From: Girardinichthys multiradiatus | Lineage: Eukaryota > Chordata > Actinopteri > Cyprinodontiformes > Goodeidae | Assembly: GCF_021462225.1 (NCBI RefSeq) | Contig: NC_061804.1 | Location: 2,303,501-2,367,500 of the forward strand | DNA: 64,000 nt | Direction: 5' to 3' | Shown here: piece after piece, positions 47,230 to 60,700 of the stretch | Position numbering within the stretch: position 1 is the stretch's first letter | How the letters are laid out: each line of letters begins with the position of its first letter | The notes under the pieces: generated by a model | Databases searched by the model: none | Told to the model about the DNA's origin: nothing | What the model saw: the letters and a program-made list of their open reading frames with translations, nothing else | Made by a program: the position numbers and the translations under genes

Positions 47230-47960
47230 CATAGCGCAACAGATTTTTCACATTGTCATTTTGCAAATGTTATGTCAGCGCAGCACAAAGTAGCACATAA
47301 TTGTGCAGTGGAAGATACAATGTTTTCAATTTATTCAACCGCCTTTACCATGATACTCCTGAATAAAACCCAGTGCAGCCAATTAGTAAACCTAGTCCCT
47401 CTGTCTGCAGTTTAACTTCAGTATAAATCCAAATGTTCTCTGAAGGCCTCCGAGGTTTCAACAACAGTGAACATATGGCATCATGAAGACCAAGGAACAA
47501 AGCAGACAGGTGAGGGATAAGGTTAAAGCAGGGTTAGGGTATATGGCACAACTTCAAACCTGCTAAGACATGGCTGCATCTAAACCAATTGGCTGGTAAC
47601 TCTGGAGGAGCTGCAGAGATCCACAACGATTAGTTGTGCACTCCACAAAGCTGGCCTTTATGGAGCAGTGCTAAGAGGAAAGCCATTTTGCAGTTTGACA
47701 CAAACCATGTAGGGAGCTCAGCCAACATGTAAACCCCACAGCATGATCATGCAAAGACATGTAAGCTTTGCAAAAGAATAAAAATGGATGGAGCTGTCCA
47801 GCCAATCTAATGGACATTTGAGTTTTTTTTGCAAAGAGGAATGGAAACAAAAATCAGTCCAGATGTGCAAAGCTGGCAGAGAGACATCCTACAAGACCTG
47901 CAGCTGCACAGAGAGTTGGATTTATTGACTCAGGGGGGCTGAAGTGTTTATCTGCAACAC
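47230..47960 (+). mobile_element. Decayed Tc1-like transposon copy
   Basis: It is the same family as 1560-2706. It contains the untranslated leader phrase CCAAATGTTCTCTGAAGGCC, then ATCATGAAGACCAAGGAACA at the transposase start (about 47480), and the C-terminal GTGCAAAGCTGGCAGAGAGA at about 47866. The middle is deleted and the frame is broken. Confidence 0.7.
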
Positions 47961-49439
47961 TTCAGTGATGCATTAAGAGACCCACTTTGGGTAATCTAGA
48001 GCAGCCGTTTAACCTGACGGGCATACTTCTGACCTGTGACGAGGAAGAGGAGGAGTACCCACACATGCCCTGTGAGAACATGCAAACAGAGAAAGGTCCA
48101 GGCAGGGATTCTAAACCCAGGACCTTCTTGCTACCAGGCAGTAGAGCTTCCAACAGCCTGAGCTTAGAAGACTAAAAATACTGCATCCAGAAAGTTCATC
48201 AGTGTCAGAGTGAACATCTTTGACCAGGATGGTAGATGTAAACCAGGTCTGTGGTTCTTCAGAGTACATCTACGTTCTTCTACAGAGCATCACCCAGCCC
48301 AACCCCTCTGATCACAAATGACCACACATCAGCTGCTCTTTTAAGGTTTTTTTGTCCATTTTCTGTTTTTTTTCTTTATTAAAGGAAAAGCATAATTACT
48401 AGAAATTACAAATAACACTAATAGCGAATCACGTCAGCCTACAAAGCAGATATTATGAATATTAAATGTTATAATACAAGATCTCATTCAAGTATTTTAC
48501 ATTTTTCCACTTTATATATTTTTTTTGTTCCTTTTTATCCTCGTTTTAATCTTTTTTTTTCCTCATGACAAGCCTAGGATAAGGAAATGAACTATTTGAA
48601 TGGTTCAGTTAGTTCTTATTCATATGGCTTTATGGAAACTTTGTCCTTTTATGTTCAGTCTCATAAGCAGCCATATTCCACCCAATCTCCAGTCAGGATC
48701 TTCGATCTTTCCGTCCTCAGCCGAACTGAGCAGGCAGCGCCCCCTAGTGTTTATACGGGCAGCTAGCAGTTCAACGCTGATCGAGAAGGCTGTTGACTCC
48801 CACAAGAAACGTGATTATTCCCGTTGAATGTCTGCAAGCAGGAGATGGTCACATTAGCGGGAGGGTCATGTGAGACGATGGGTTTTTCTTCTGTTTCTGT
48901 CCATCGGCTCTGAAAGACCGGAACCGGTTCAGTCCTCAGCTACAACTTTGCATTTTTACGCCCAACAAGACGAGAAAACAAAAACACTGACGAGGACGAA
49001 CGCGACATGCACCTTGAGAACAGACGGCCTCCATCACAACGACAGCAGAAAGGTGAAGGAAAACAGGCACAGATTCAGCTAAACACGCGAGAAGACGTCA
49101 GCAATACAGGCGTTGCTCAACAAGGTAGGATATCACCAAAAAGTTGATTTGTTTGAGCGATTCAACTCAGAATGTGAAACTCGTGTTTTTAAAGATTCAT
49201 TAAATACAGTGTTTATTTCTCTTATTAACATAAATATGCCCTACAGCTAATGACAACCTAAAAGGTCAGTTTCTTGACAAATTTAAATCAAGAAACGTTG
49301 CATAAGACCAATAAATATGACTTTTAAGAACAATAATATTACGTAATGACCTACATGATGATGATGGAGAAGACTGCTGGCTTGACAGCTCTCCAACATA
49401 AGCTCACTGACCCCCTTCCACAAGGAGGGTGAGACAGGG

Positions 49440-49990
49440 AGAATCACTGAAGAGTCAGCTTTTGGCAGGTCTCCAAGCATATTAATGGAAAGTTGTGTGG
49501 AAGGAAAAAGTGCAGTAGAAACAAAGTGAACAAGCAACAGGGATATTTTCAGAGGATTTTGCAGAATCCTCTTTTTGGGTGATAGTAAATTTTCCAAATC
49601 AAGGTCCCAGACTCTGGAGAGGGACACTGCTTGAGGTTCAACGTTAAAGCTCTTGAAAAACATGCCATCTGCCGGTTTTGGTCCACTGTGTTTTATCTAG
49701 TCTAAAGTCAGGTCAACCATCTAGCAATATATCTCCCTCTGTCGGCAAGCTTTATGGAGATGCTCTTCAAAGATGAGACCAGACCTGACACTGCAGACGA
49801 GCTGAAGGCTCCCAATTAAACCAAACCGGGCTTTCTGAACACCTCAGCAGTGCCATGCTGCACTGATGCAGTCATTTAAACAAAAGGAGGCCCAACTGGG
49901 TACCGAGTGCATATTCTATACAGCATATGGACAACTTGGCCCACATTTCTGTATTAAAAATCCTTCTTTTAAAGCCATAATCAAACCAAA
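49440..49990 (+). mobile_element. Decayed Tc1-like transposon copy
   Basis: It matches the family of 8353-9647 and 24490-26060: hinge-region sequence at 49480-49530, AAATCAAGGTCCCAGACTCT at 49597, CACCTCAGCAGTGCCATGCT at 49840, and a right end with ACATTTCTGTATTAAAAATC at 49941. Heavily mutated. Confidence 0.6.
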
Positions 49991-51543
49991 ACAGAAATGT
50001 GTGCCTGTGTGTAATGAATCTGTGTAACATACGAGTTTCACTTTCTGAAACAAATGACTAAAATAATGAGATTTTCAGTGATTTTCTAATTTATTAAGAT
50101 GTACCGTTTATCATTTTATTTTTTATCTCCAGGTGAACTCAAACTTTTCACTGAAAATGTTTCGTTTAATTCAAATCCAAAAAATGTAGGAATTTCATGA
50201 ACAAACATAAGAAAACACTCAGCTGATGATTTAATAATCAGTTCGCCATGTTATTGTTGGAAATATCGCTTTGTCTGAACTAAAAATAATCAGATTTGAT
50301 CACCAAAAGTCAAATTTCCCTTTTATGTGATGATCAAAGTTCTCCAATTCAAACCCACAGCTGTTCAAGCAGTTTGCCAGGAGCGCCAGAAACGCAGCAA
50401 GTTGAAAGTAAAAAGAACTAAAAGTTAAAGAAAAAGTTAAAGACATGTAAGGCAAATATATTCTCTGCTCTATAAACAATAAAAACGAAGCCGGCAGCTG
50501 AGATCGCTTCTCTTCATCGGTTCAGTTCACATTTACACAAGTGTTGAATTAACTCCTCCTCTTTGATATCATCAGGTCCGATCCGGTCCGGATACGGTTC
50601 CCGCCACCCGTGTGGCTCCAGTTTGTGTCCTGATCGCACTCGTTAGTGTTCATGCCTGCGACGGATGTGTAAAAACCAAATGGGAGGCAGAGAGGTTCCA
50701 CCTCTGCGTCTTCAAGGAATCCAGATTCCTGTGGTTTAGCGTTGCTGACGGCTGGCTGGATGGATGGATGGATGGATGACGGAGAGGTGGAAGGAGGAGC
50801 GCACCTTGAAGGTCATCTTCAGTTTGTTTTCGTGTGTCTTCAGAGGGAAGGGCGACCAGCTTCCATCAGGAATCTCAAAGCTTGTAACAGATCCAATGAC
50901 ACGAAAGGAAGACGGTTCACCAACAGAGACGAGTGGGAGCTGAGGGGAAACCTGGCAGCTACAGCCCCACCTGGTGGCCTCTGCTGAAAACAGCCATGAA
51001 AGAAATGTAACAACACAGAGGCGGGCACAAGTGGGAAGCAGCAAGACCATCAAAATAAGGCAACCTTTAACAATCTTGTCCATAACGAAGGGTGAAACAA
51101 GTCTCTTCTTTTATCATTTGGCTCTTTAATAGTTTTCCCCTCATAGTCCAGCAATAAAGTATGTCATGTTGAGCCCCGTAACGGAGAGAAAAGGCTTGCC
51201 GCTCGGTCCGAACCCCTTTGGTCCGGATGGATGTGGGGCAGGCAGGCAGGAGGAGGAGGAGGAAAAACCTTCCAGTCAGCAGGCTCTCAGAGACAGAGCG
51301 GGCAGGGAGAAAAAAAATCAATCTGAACCAGACGGTCCGATAAAACATTTAGTCTTTAGTGAAATTAAAACTTCTAAAAACTGTAAAGTAATCAATAAAA
51401 GAATATTGATGAGTAGTTTTTTTTAATTTGATCAAATGAACAAATAAAGAGCCCCTCCCCCTCCGGTGGCACAGAGAGAACCGGCGACATGCAGACGTGG
51501 TCGGGTCGATCCGTGCAGATGGTTGGTCTTCCCAGCTGTGGAG

Positions 51544-51774
51544 CTACTTGAGTGTTTTGGCGTCTGGTGCAGGTTCTGCAGAAGAAGAGGGGGGTTTCTG
51601 GTTCTGGTTGGTGAGTTTGGCAAAATCCTTGGCTGAGGAGCCTGTAGCAGCAGCGGCGGCGGGGCCGGCACCGCTCGTCTGGCTATGGGGTCGGCCGGAG
51701 GACTGAGAGGGATGCCGGCGCCGGCCATCGCCGCTGGATGGGCGTCTCCTACGTCCGCCTTCCTCCATCGGTGG
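51544..51774 (-). CDS. larp1: larp1 last exon (C-terminal tail)
   Basis: It encodes [20 protein letters not shown], an Ala-rich stretch, and ends PAPDAKTLK before TAG at 51544-51546. The start PPME and the low-complexity basic/Ser tail match LARP1; the tail is poorly conserved. The 3' UTR extends left. Confidence 0.95.
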   Translation of the reverse strand, partial: PPMEEGGRRRRPSSGDGRRRHPSQSSGRPHSQTSGAGPAAAAATGSSAKDFAKLTNQNQKPPSSSAEPAPDAKTLK

Positions 51775-54700
51775 CTGGAAACAGAAAGAAGCAGTTTTCA
51801 TTGGTGGTCTGTTGTTCTTCATTGATGTTTTTAAACACCAGGGACCATGGCTTGGTCTACTTACATCGATTCTGAAGTCCTCCAGACGTTTGAACTTGCT
51901 CAGGCATTCCTGCAGCTTGGGGTCGATCTCCAAGTTCTTAGCTTTGGAGTATTTGAGGAAGGCCCAGAACTTCTCCAGTCCATAAAGCTGACCTAAGATC
52001 AGGGGAGAGAAACAGGTAGTACGGTGTGCCGTGAAAGAAGTTGCACTCTTAACTTTTCCACATTTATAACTTGAACATCAAATGTTTTTTTCGTTGTATT
52101 TTGTGTAGTAGGCCACCACACAGTACAAGGAAAAGAGGAATGAAAATTATGAGTTTGTTTTTACATTCCTTACAACCAAAAATCTGAAAAGTGTGGCAAG
52201 CATTTGTATTCAGCCTGTGAATAATCAATGCTCAGTAGAACGACTTTCAGGGTTTGTCTCCATAAGCTTTGGGCATCTGGAAGCTGAGATATATCTGTCA
52301 GATCGGATTTAGAGTGCATGAACATCAGTTTTCAAGTCCTACCGCAGATATGCATATGTATTTAGTTCTGGACTTTGACTGGGCCATTCTAACACATGAA
52401 TATACGTTGTACCTCTGGCTGTATGTTTACGGTCCTGCTAGGAGTTTGAATCTCCATCCCATCCCCAGTGTTTAGCAACCTCTTTGGGAGTTTCTTCCAG
52501 AACTGTCCAGTATTCAGCTCCATCCATATTCCCTTCATCTGACCAGCTACCCTGTCTCTACTGAAGACAAGCATTCCCGCAGGCATGATGCTGCCACCAC
52601 GTTTCACCGTGGTAATCGTGGATTTAGGATGATACGCAGTGTTAGGTTCAAATATGCGCTTATTTGACCAGAACACTTTCTTCTTCCACGTTTGCCGTCT
52701 CTCCTGCACTGCAAGCAGGACTTCTCACCATTTTGTTTTCTTGCAACTCTTCCAGGAAGACCAGTGGCTTTAGGTGTGTAAATGTGTTCCAGGGTTCTGA
52801 TCTGTACAGGAGGATAGGAAGCACTACAGTAGACCTGCAGTTCTTTCCGAGCTTTTTGTTTACACGGCTCTACTGGCACAGCTCAGGTGCAGCTCCTCCA
52901 GAGCTCCATCTTGGATGCTTCTCTGATCAACGCTCTCCTTTTCTCAAGATGCAACTTTAACTTAAAACTTCTCCACCTCTTTCTCCAGAACCTGTCTGCT
53001 GTGCTCCTTGGTCTTCAAGAGGATGTGTTTGTTCACTAATGTTCTCTAACAAACCACTGAGGCCTTTACAGAACAGCTGGATTCATACAGATCAGGCAAC
53101 ACACATCTGGATTAACTCTGGATTTATCAGATTAAATGCATACCACGGTGTTCAGATGTTCAAACCCCAAATATATTTTTTCCTTCCACTTCACAAGTAT
53201 GTACTACCCCACTCCTGGTCCATCATATAAAAACATGTCCTAGTTAATGTAAAAAGACTCTGCTCCTAGTTTCCTCACCAGCTTCGTAATCTTTCATGGT
53301 TTCCTCCTGGAAGTCCCTAAAGATGTCCGGTCGGAACTTCCTCTCCAGGCCGTAGCTGTAGTACCTGAACAAGCACTCCAAACCGTACCTGCAGCAAACA
53401 ACCAACAGGAAGATGTCATGCTTTTCTGCTCTGAACCTTGAACTCTATCAGCCACAACTAAAATGAAATGCTAAGGAACTGTTTAAAATGTCTAATTAAC
53501 AAACAGGTACCTGTAGCCCTCCTTGCCGTCCTCCACCACCAGCTGTCTGAACTCCTCGTACATCTTTCTGTTGAAGTGATCCCGCAAGAAAAACGACCAG
53601 AACCGGAAGAGTGTGTTCATCTCCTGTGATTGGCCGATTCCGAGCCGCTTCCTCTCTGTGATTGGTGGAGATAATGCCGTTCAAGTCATTTCTTATCAAT
53701 GATTATTTTACCATGAGACATAGACAGCAACAGATGCTGAGCAACGCACCGTTTAGGCAGCGCCGGCGGTACTTGTGGTAAACGTGTTGCGTGAAGCCGT
53801 TCTCCTTTAGCAGCTCGTGAGACGGGTGCTGGAACTTGGGGAGGGACTGAGGCGTGCAGCCGATGTTGCTCAGGGCGGGGGTACCCTCAGACGGGCTGGC
53901 ATTGGAGCTGAGGGAGGAGAACGGAAGGAGCATTTCAGTCATTTATACTTTTAAGTTGATCTGAGTTGGTTCTCTGGGTAGGATCGTGATGTGGGATAAA
54001 GGCCGTCCCGTCCTGGCCACTTTTCAAAATGGAAAAGATAAAGAGAACGTGCTATTTGTTTACGTTCATGAATCATAAAAAGGCTCCAAGAAAGTAGCTG
54101 CTAACCTAATCTAGATAGGGTGCCCCCATCTAGAGTCAGGGTACAGCTGCAAAGGAGGGGCTCGGAGGCGATATCTGGTAAGCTATCGTACTATGCCAAT
54201 AATGTCATATATTTGGCCAGCTGGGGTGACCTTTCCCTCCCTTTATGTCCACACCTGGTACAGATCTTGGTGAACAGGATGCTAAACCTGAAGGAGGTTC
54301 CTAATACTGTGCAGCCCTAATTCCCAGTGATAATTAAAACATTTAAAACAACTGGAAATGTGGTAAACAAGGCTGGACGAGGACAAAGTTCCCATGACAA
54401 CCATTAGATGCCATCTATGAGCCCAATGTTTGCATGTCTGGAAAAACCCATTTCTTTCCAGCCATCACAAATGCAAACATGCAGAGTTTGTTCAAATCTA
54501 CCGGGGCTTTAACTGGAACTTTGATCAGGTGAGACTATGGCTGACCTTGGTAGATAAATATGTAGGAAAGCTCCCCATACTCACTGTTACGGTACAGTAA
54601 AGGACCTGTGGTGCTGTGGGCCCGTTTGTCTTCCTAAAGCCCAGGACGTTTGGCTACGTCGGTAAACTGAATACGGGTCGCCATTGGGTCTTTCAGCAAA

Positions 54701-57700
54701 ATGTAAAGTCAAATAAACAGACCCAAAATAAGCCACCTTCTCCACCCTCAGACCTAAAGTCCTCTAGAAGACCCTGAAGAGAACATCACAATGGACTCAG
54801 GACTCTGGATGATTGAGGGACCCTCTCAAAGTGATAACAGTTTGTGATCCGATTCAAATTTGTTTTCTAAATTTTCACTGAATTGGTGGTGATCTAACGT
54901 GTTTTTCCTTACTCCTGTAAATAATATTTTGCAGCTTTTTAATGCATAAATATTCAGGCACATTTTTTAAATCCTCACCTTGAATAAAAACATAGAAAAT
55001 CTGCCTACACAGCTGCACATTTCCTTAACTGCCATTTTTAACAACTGTAAAGTTTTATTTTTTCCTATGTTGTGTTTTATTCTATTCTAATTAAAGATGA
55101 ATTCAATCATAAACTAATTACAGGCAACATTTTTAAGATTAAGTTAAGATACTGAAATTACAAATAATATTTAAAGCAGTTGATTAAAACTGATTCTCTT
55201 TTTCTTCTATTAAAAAAACAACTTACAGAATAACTGATACAGTTTTTATGTGTAATAAACAGTAGTAAGTAGGATTTTTCTATTAAAAACTAAAAGGTTT
55301 TAGTTCAAAAAGCTGTTTTTCTATAACATGGCTTTTGACGGCTCCGTAAAGCAACCTTAGCATTTGGATCCTTTGTGTTTAAAGTCTCACCTGACGGAGG
55401 CGGTGCGGGAGCGGTGCTCTCGGGAGTCCATCACCCAGCCTACGTGACACTCCAAAGGAGGATTGGAGCTGTGCCGAGTCTTCCTCTTCCTCGGTGTCTA
55501 AAATAATGCAGACAAAAACAAACAAACACACGGATTTAAATAAATATCAAGCCGCCGTCTTCCTCGTGAAGCTTAAAAGGTTTAATCTCTGAGGTCAACG
55601 TACCTTTGCATCGACGGGTCGACTCTCCTTCACCACCGGGTAGAAGCGCGGGGTCATGGTCGGGTCCTTCCGGTGAGGCGTGCGCGGTGTGCGCGGCGTC
55701 CGGGCACTGCGGTAGTTGGGAGACTCGGGCACGGTGGTGGGGAGCGATCGGGCCGTCGAGGACGGTTCAGGGGCACCGAAGAGCTTGTTTGCTAAAGCGT
55801 CTGTGGGGACTGGAGGCGGGGCAGAAGAGGAAGAAAACGATGCGTCTCCAAGTAAGGTTTCAAAACCGCTTTTCAGCAAGAATACAACTCTAAACATACA
55901 GCCAGAGCTACAGTGGAACCCTTGGTTTGACTTTGTGTGACCCCAACAAGGCGGTTGATGCAGGCGGACACTTTTTAAACTGTTTTAGGCCAAGATATTC
56001 AGCCACAAAATAAAATCTTCATGAAATGGGAAATAGATGGATAGAAAACACCCTATTTGTCTATAATTTACCACGCCTTTTGCTTTCATTTTAGAGTCAC
56101 AGTAAAGAGGACCACAGACATCCAGTGACTTTCTTTAAACTTGGCAAAGAGCGACCCATACTCTGTTCTTGTGACTCAGAACCGACTAGATTGTTTTCTA
56201 GGTCAAGAAAAATCCGAAAATAATAATAAAAAAGGAGAACAAATCACAGTTTCTATTGTGTGTTTAACTGGAGAAAATAAAAAGTGTCAACTTGAGGATC
56301 TAGGCCCCCGAGTGTCAAAAAGTTTGTACACCTCTGTCTGGACAACAGTTGGGGCAGTTTGTGAAAATTTAAAAATGTTCTGTTCAGCAAACAGTTTAAG
56401 AGTCTCCAAGTCTTAAAAAATGTGAACGTATTAAACCTCAACGTTGCTCGACTCCATTTGGCTGCTTAAAATCTGTTTAGAAACAAACACTCTCTGGTTG
56501 TTTTATGTCAGGGGATCGTGACAAAATCGTTGTTTTTCAGTAAAAAACCGAAATTAAATGAACAGTCATAATATTTTTGCCATGTCGCCCAACCCCCAAC
56601 TGCAGCAAGTACTGACTCAAAGTCAAAGACTTTCATCTATAAAAAGATTGAAAAGAATAAATTATTTTCTTTTTGTCCCAATTGTGCACTACATGTTTTT
56701 CTAGCAGATAAAATCCCAATAAAATACAGTGAAGTTTGTGGTTAAAACCTGACAAAAAGTGGAAACGATCGCAAAATAAGTCCAATTTAATCATACAAAA
56801 GTCCCTTGATAATAATTTAGACAAACATTGATTGTAAGCTTGTCTCCTTACTTTGCTGAGGCCGTGGGGGACCCGGGGGGACTTCCTGATTGGGGTCAAC
56901 GGGGGGTTCAGGCGTCAGGCAGTCGAACTGTTCGCGGCTGATCAGGTGGACCTTCTTGAAGTTCTCCACCTCTTGCTGTAAAAAATTAAACGTAAAAATA
57001 AATTTGAACAATTTGAGACAACACAGAAACTTAAGACAACGAATCAGTCAGTATTACTGCCCTCAAACAGTGTTGAAATACCACTGAAGGAAAAGTAAGC
57101 CACCATGAGAAGGTTGACCTCAGAAGACTCATCGTCGTCAGACCTTATTGGCAGCAGTCTAGAAACTGAGACGCAGCAGCAAAACATAGCCGCCCAAAAG
57201 CCCCGCTTCACCCTCGTATCGGACCTCCAACCTGCCGTGACCTGACCCGGCAGCTTCGCATCAACACAACCTGGACTTTATACAGCGGAAAGACCTGAAA
57301 ACACAGCAGCTGCAGCCGTTCCTGCTCCAGTTTCCAAACATCAACATCTCATTTCAGGATTATGACCCACGTTTGGAGCGTCTTCAGATCTATGAGCCTC
57401 CATCTATGTCTCCCCCGCAGCTCGTCGGCCCCCGTCAGGCAGAGGCCTTGCAGGTGGGGGTCTATTTATCAACGTGCAGTCTCAGTTCCACATGGTGCTG
57501 GATATCCACACGGCCAACACAAGAATGAAACAATGGGCTGCAGTGGCAACAATACAGAACAAAAATAACCCACCGCTCTGTGTTTCAGCTCCTAATCCAG
57601 AAAGAGCTCCAACTGAAGGTGCAGAAAGCTCCTCATCCTCTGGTCTCAGGCAGAAAAGCCTCCAACCACAATAATGCAACATGAAAGCAGTGACAGAACC

Positions 57701-60700
57701 AGAAACATGTAGAGAACCTCCGCTCACCTTGATGGTGGCGTACTCCGGCTCATACTTGTCGTCCCACAGGTCCTGCTCGTAGTAGAAGAGCCCGTCATTG
57801 ATGACCTTAGCCAGCTCGCTGGTCAGCTTGGCCCGTGAGGTGTGGTGGCCCGTGCGGTCGCCTCCGGGGTGTTTCCGCAGGTATGGCGGCGTCTGCGTCA
57901 CAATCAGGATCTTGTTGACGTCGTGGTCGTCGAGCTCGCAGTCGGAGTCCTCGTCCGACCAGTCGGTGAAGGTGTTGCGACGTCCGTCGATTTGCTCCAT
58001 CTCCTCATCGAACATGAAGTCCAGCTCCTCCGGTTCGTCCTGCTCTGCTCCATCCTGATCCAAGAAGAACAGACACATTTAATCTTCACTTCTGGAGACT
58101 CCACTCACAGCGTGCCCAACAACTGTGGGGAGAGGAAACAGATGTTTTACAGGTTCTGAGAAGAAATCTCATACTTCTCCTGACATTTGAGCACAAAAGA
58201 CTTATCTAGTTGGTGCCTCCCACAGCAAGGAATGTTTAACACCAATACCGGAGTACGTGATTACGATTGGATATATTGTGCGGCTCTACTGCAGCGCATT
58301 AAAAGCTTCATCTCTTCAGCTCAGGTGTTTCCTCACCTTATTTCCTGAGGTAACAGGGGCGGGCGAGGAGCCTGACTGGGGGACCGGAGATCGGAGAGAA
58401 TCGTCTTTCTCCTTCTGTTGCTGCAACGGAGGTGCCTGCATCAGTCGAGCGAGCACGAGAACAGGAGGAGGTGGAGGAGATGGAAATAGGTGAAATATGC
58501 AGGAATGAAAACTAAAGTGCAACACCTGTGGGATGTCTCATAATGAGATGAAACCAAGTGATGAATTATTCCCTTAAATAAATGGATCAACGTGTGTTTA
58601 GAACAGAACTAAATGGAACGAGATGAAGCGAACACTCATTCCTGGAGCTTAGAACGTTTCCAACCTTGGGTCTGGCGGGCGAGGGTCTGGGCCTCTTCTT
58701 CACCTCGATCCAGGACTCAGAGTCCAGGTCGGGCAGACTGGCGGAGAGGCCCTTTGGCATCGTCTTGAGGTTGGACGTGTCTGCTTCAGTCTTGGTGTGT
58801 TGCTGCACTGGTGTGGAGGATCTGGAGGATCCTGCAGAGATCATTCGGCCAGTGGTCAGTATCTGACACTCTTCCTACAAATACTGAAATATTATTCAAA
58901 ACTAATGATTTTCAGACCACAAATGCATCAAACAGCATTTTTATTTTGTAGCTTAATAAAAACCAGATAGAGACCTGAAGAAGAGCCTGATTGGTGCATC
59001 CCTTTATAAATAGAGTTTTCTGAATAAAGAAAGGAAACAAAGAGGCATCGCTGCTCACCTCTCAGCCCCTCAGTCATCTGCCTGGGAACAAACTCGGGAC
59101 AGTTGATAAGTTGCGAAAAGTCTGTGTGCACGTGGTTCGGCATCATCAGGCCAGGAAGAGGCCATTTCTCAGGATCCTCCTTCCGACGGATCTTCATGTC
59201 AATCACCTCCACTTCTTTACTGTCCTTTAAAGCCTGCCAGCAAACCCAAAAACAGTCCGTTAGCCTGCATGTTAAAGAAATCCAGGATCACTGAAGCTTA
59301 AACCTCATAGATTTAGATTCAGACGTGTAAAAAACATGTAGAACCAACATATATGTTTCTGCCAAGTTAGTAAAGTATTTCTGAATATGAATTGAAGTTC
59401 GGGTAAAGAACAGGGCATAAATTGGATCTTTGTTACATCAGCGATTCATTCCTTGTGTTTAGCACCTTTGTTCCCTTCACCGTCTGAATGTTTCATAGAA
59501 CCACAGACAGAACCAACAAAAAAGATTTAAAGATCAAATTACTTCGCTCTATATTTAAATGAACAAAATAATTGTCTGTAAATGAATTAGTTCTTCAAAA
59601 TTCATCTTTTAAAATGTATATTTAATTATTTATTAGACAAGTATTTAATTGTGCATTTGATCATTTAATGGTATATTTATTCAATTAATGTATTAAATAA
59701 TTGGTACATTTAATTATTTACTGGAACGTTTATTTATTTCACGCTATATTTATTTAATTTTGTCCCTTTTGGCCATCCGTACAGCAGCAAAACCCTAATA
59801 TTTTATGAAAGTTTCTTTATGCGTTTCTGAACTGGTATTATCATGAGGTATGTATTTATTAGCTGTTATACAGGAGGCTTATTAAATACTATTCAATTTA
59901 ACCGAGGAAAGATGATTTGAGCCTGAATTTTTTAAACAGAAAACACGTTTGTGGACATCCTTAGATTTAACAGCCGGTGTTCCCAACTGCATCGGCCCAG
60001 AAGTTATTCACAATGGGCTGTAATAATCAACAGTAGGTGGTGACGCTGTAAACATCAAACTGCATATTGAAATACAAAGGAAGAAGATTCTCAGCATTCA
60101 GCGCCATACAAAAACATTTTGTCATTTGAAACTCAAAGCTTTGTTTTCTCGCATAAAAGCCCAATAAAATACGTAGAAGTTCTCAGTTGGGAGATAAAAC
60201 CATGTCGATCTTTTCAGAACATGTTTTCGGTTTTATCTCAACTCTGGTCGCCATTAATCATCACAGAGAAAGAAAAGCTGTTGCTGATGTGCTTTTAGTT
60301 TGTTGCTGTATCTTTGTTTCTCCAGTTCTACTTCAATGCACCAAACGTTTAGCTTTTAAAAATCTCCACATTTACTAATCTCAGTATTATATCACCCAAA
60401 ACTCAGTATGTGGATGACGTGTGAGGACAGGACATTTATTATCATTGCTTTTTTTTTTTTTTTTTAAAACAGGCTAATTATTAAAAAGTTGCAAATTTCT
60501 GTCAAATTTTTGTTCACCTCTAGAATCAGGTTGACGTCTGTGGTGAGGGCCTGAACTCTGTGGAAACTGGCGATGAGTCCGATCGGCAGGAAGCCTTCCT
60601 GATCCATCTTCCTTCGGAGGAAAAAGTCCCGCTCCAGGTTGTCCAGGCTGAAGTAGTACTCACTGTGGGAGACCGGAGACAAAGCTGCTTCATTACTGGG

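Larger units (their letters stand above)
46257..51543. other. Region between convergent faxdc2 and larp1
   Basis: It holds the faxdc2 3' UTR on the left and the larp1 3' UTR on the right; neither polyadenylation site could be fixed, though a minus-strand AATAAA lies at 49204-49209. Two Tc1 relics (47230-47960 and 49440-49990) are in the middle. A GC-richer patch at 48660-49090 has no recognised coding similarity. A short GGAT run is at 50755-50778. Confidence 0.5.

Noticed and set aside
50755..50778. Second GGAT repeat region
   Set aside because: Only a few units long in the likely larp1 3' UTR; not comparable to the array at 5237-7010.
57482..57727. Extension of the larp1 acidic exon beyond 57728
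   Set aside because: A good donor (AAG|GTGAGC) ends the exon and the following residues are unlike LARP1; the next exon joins in phase.
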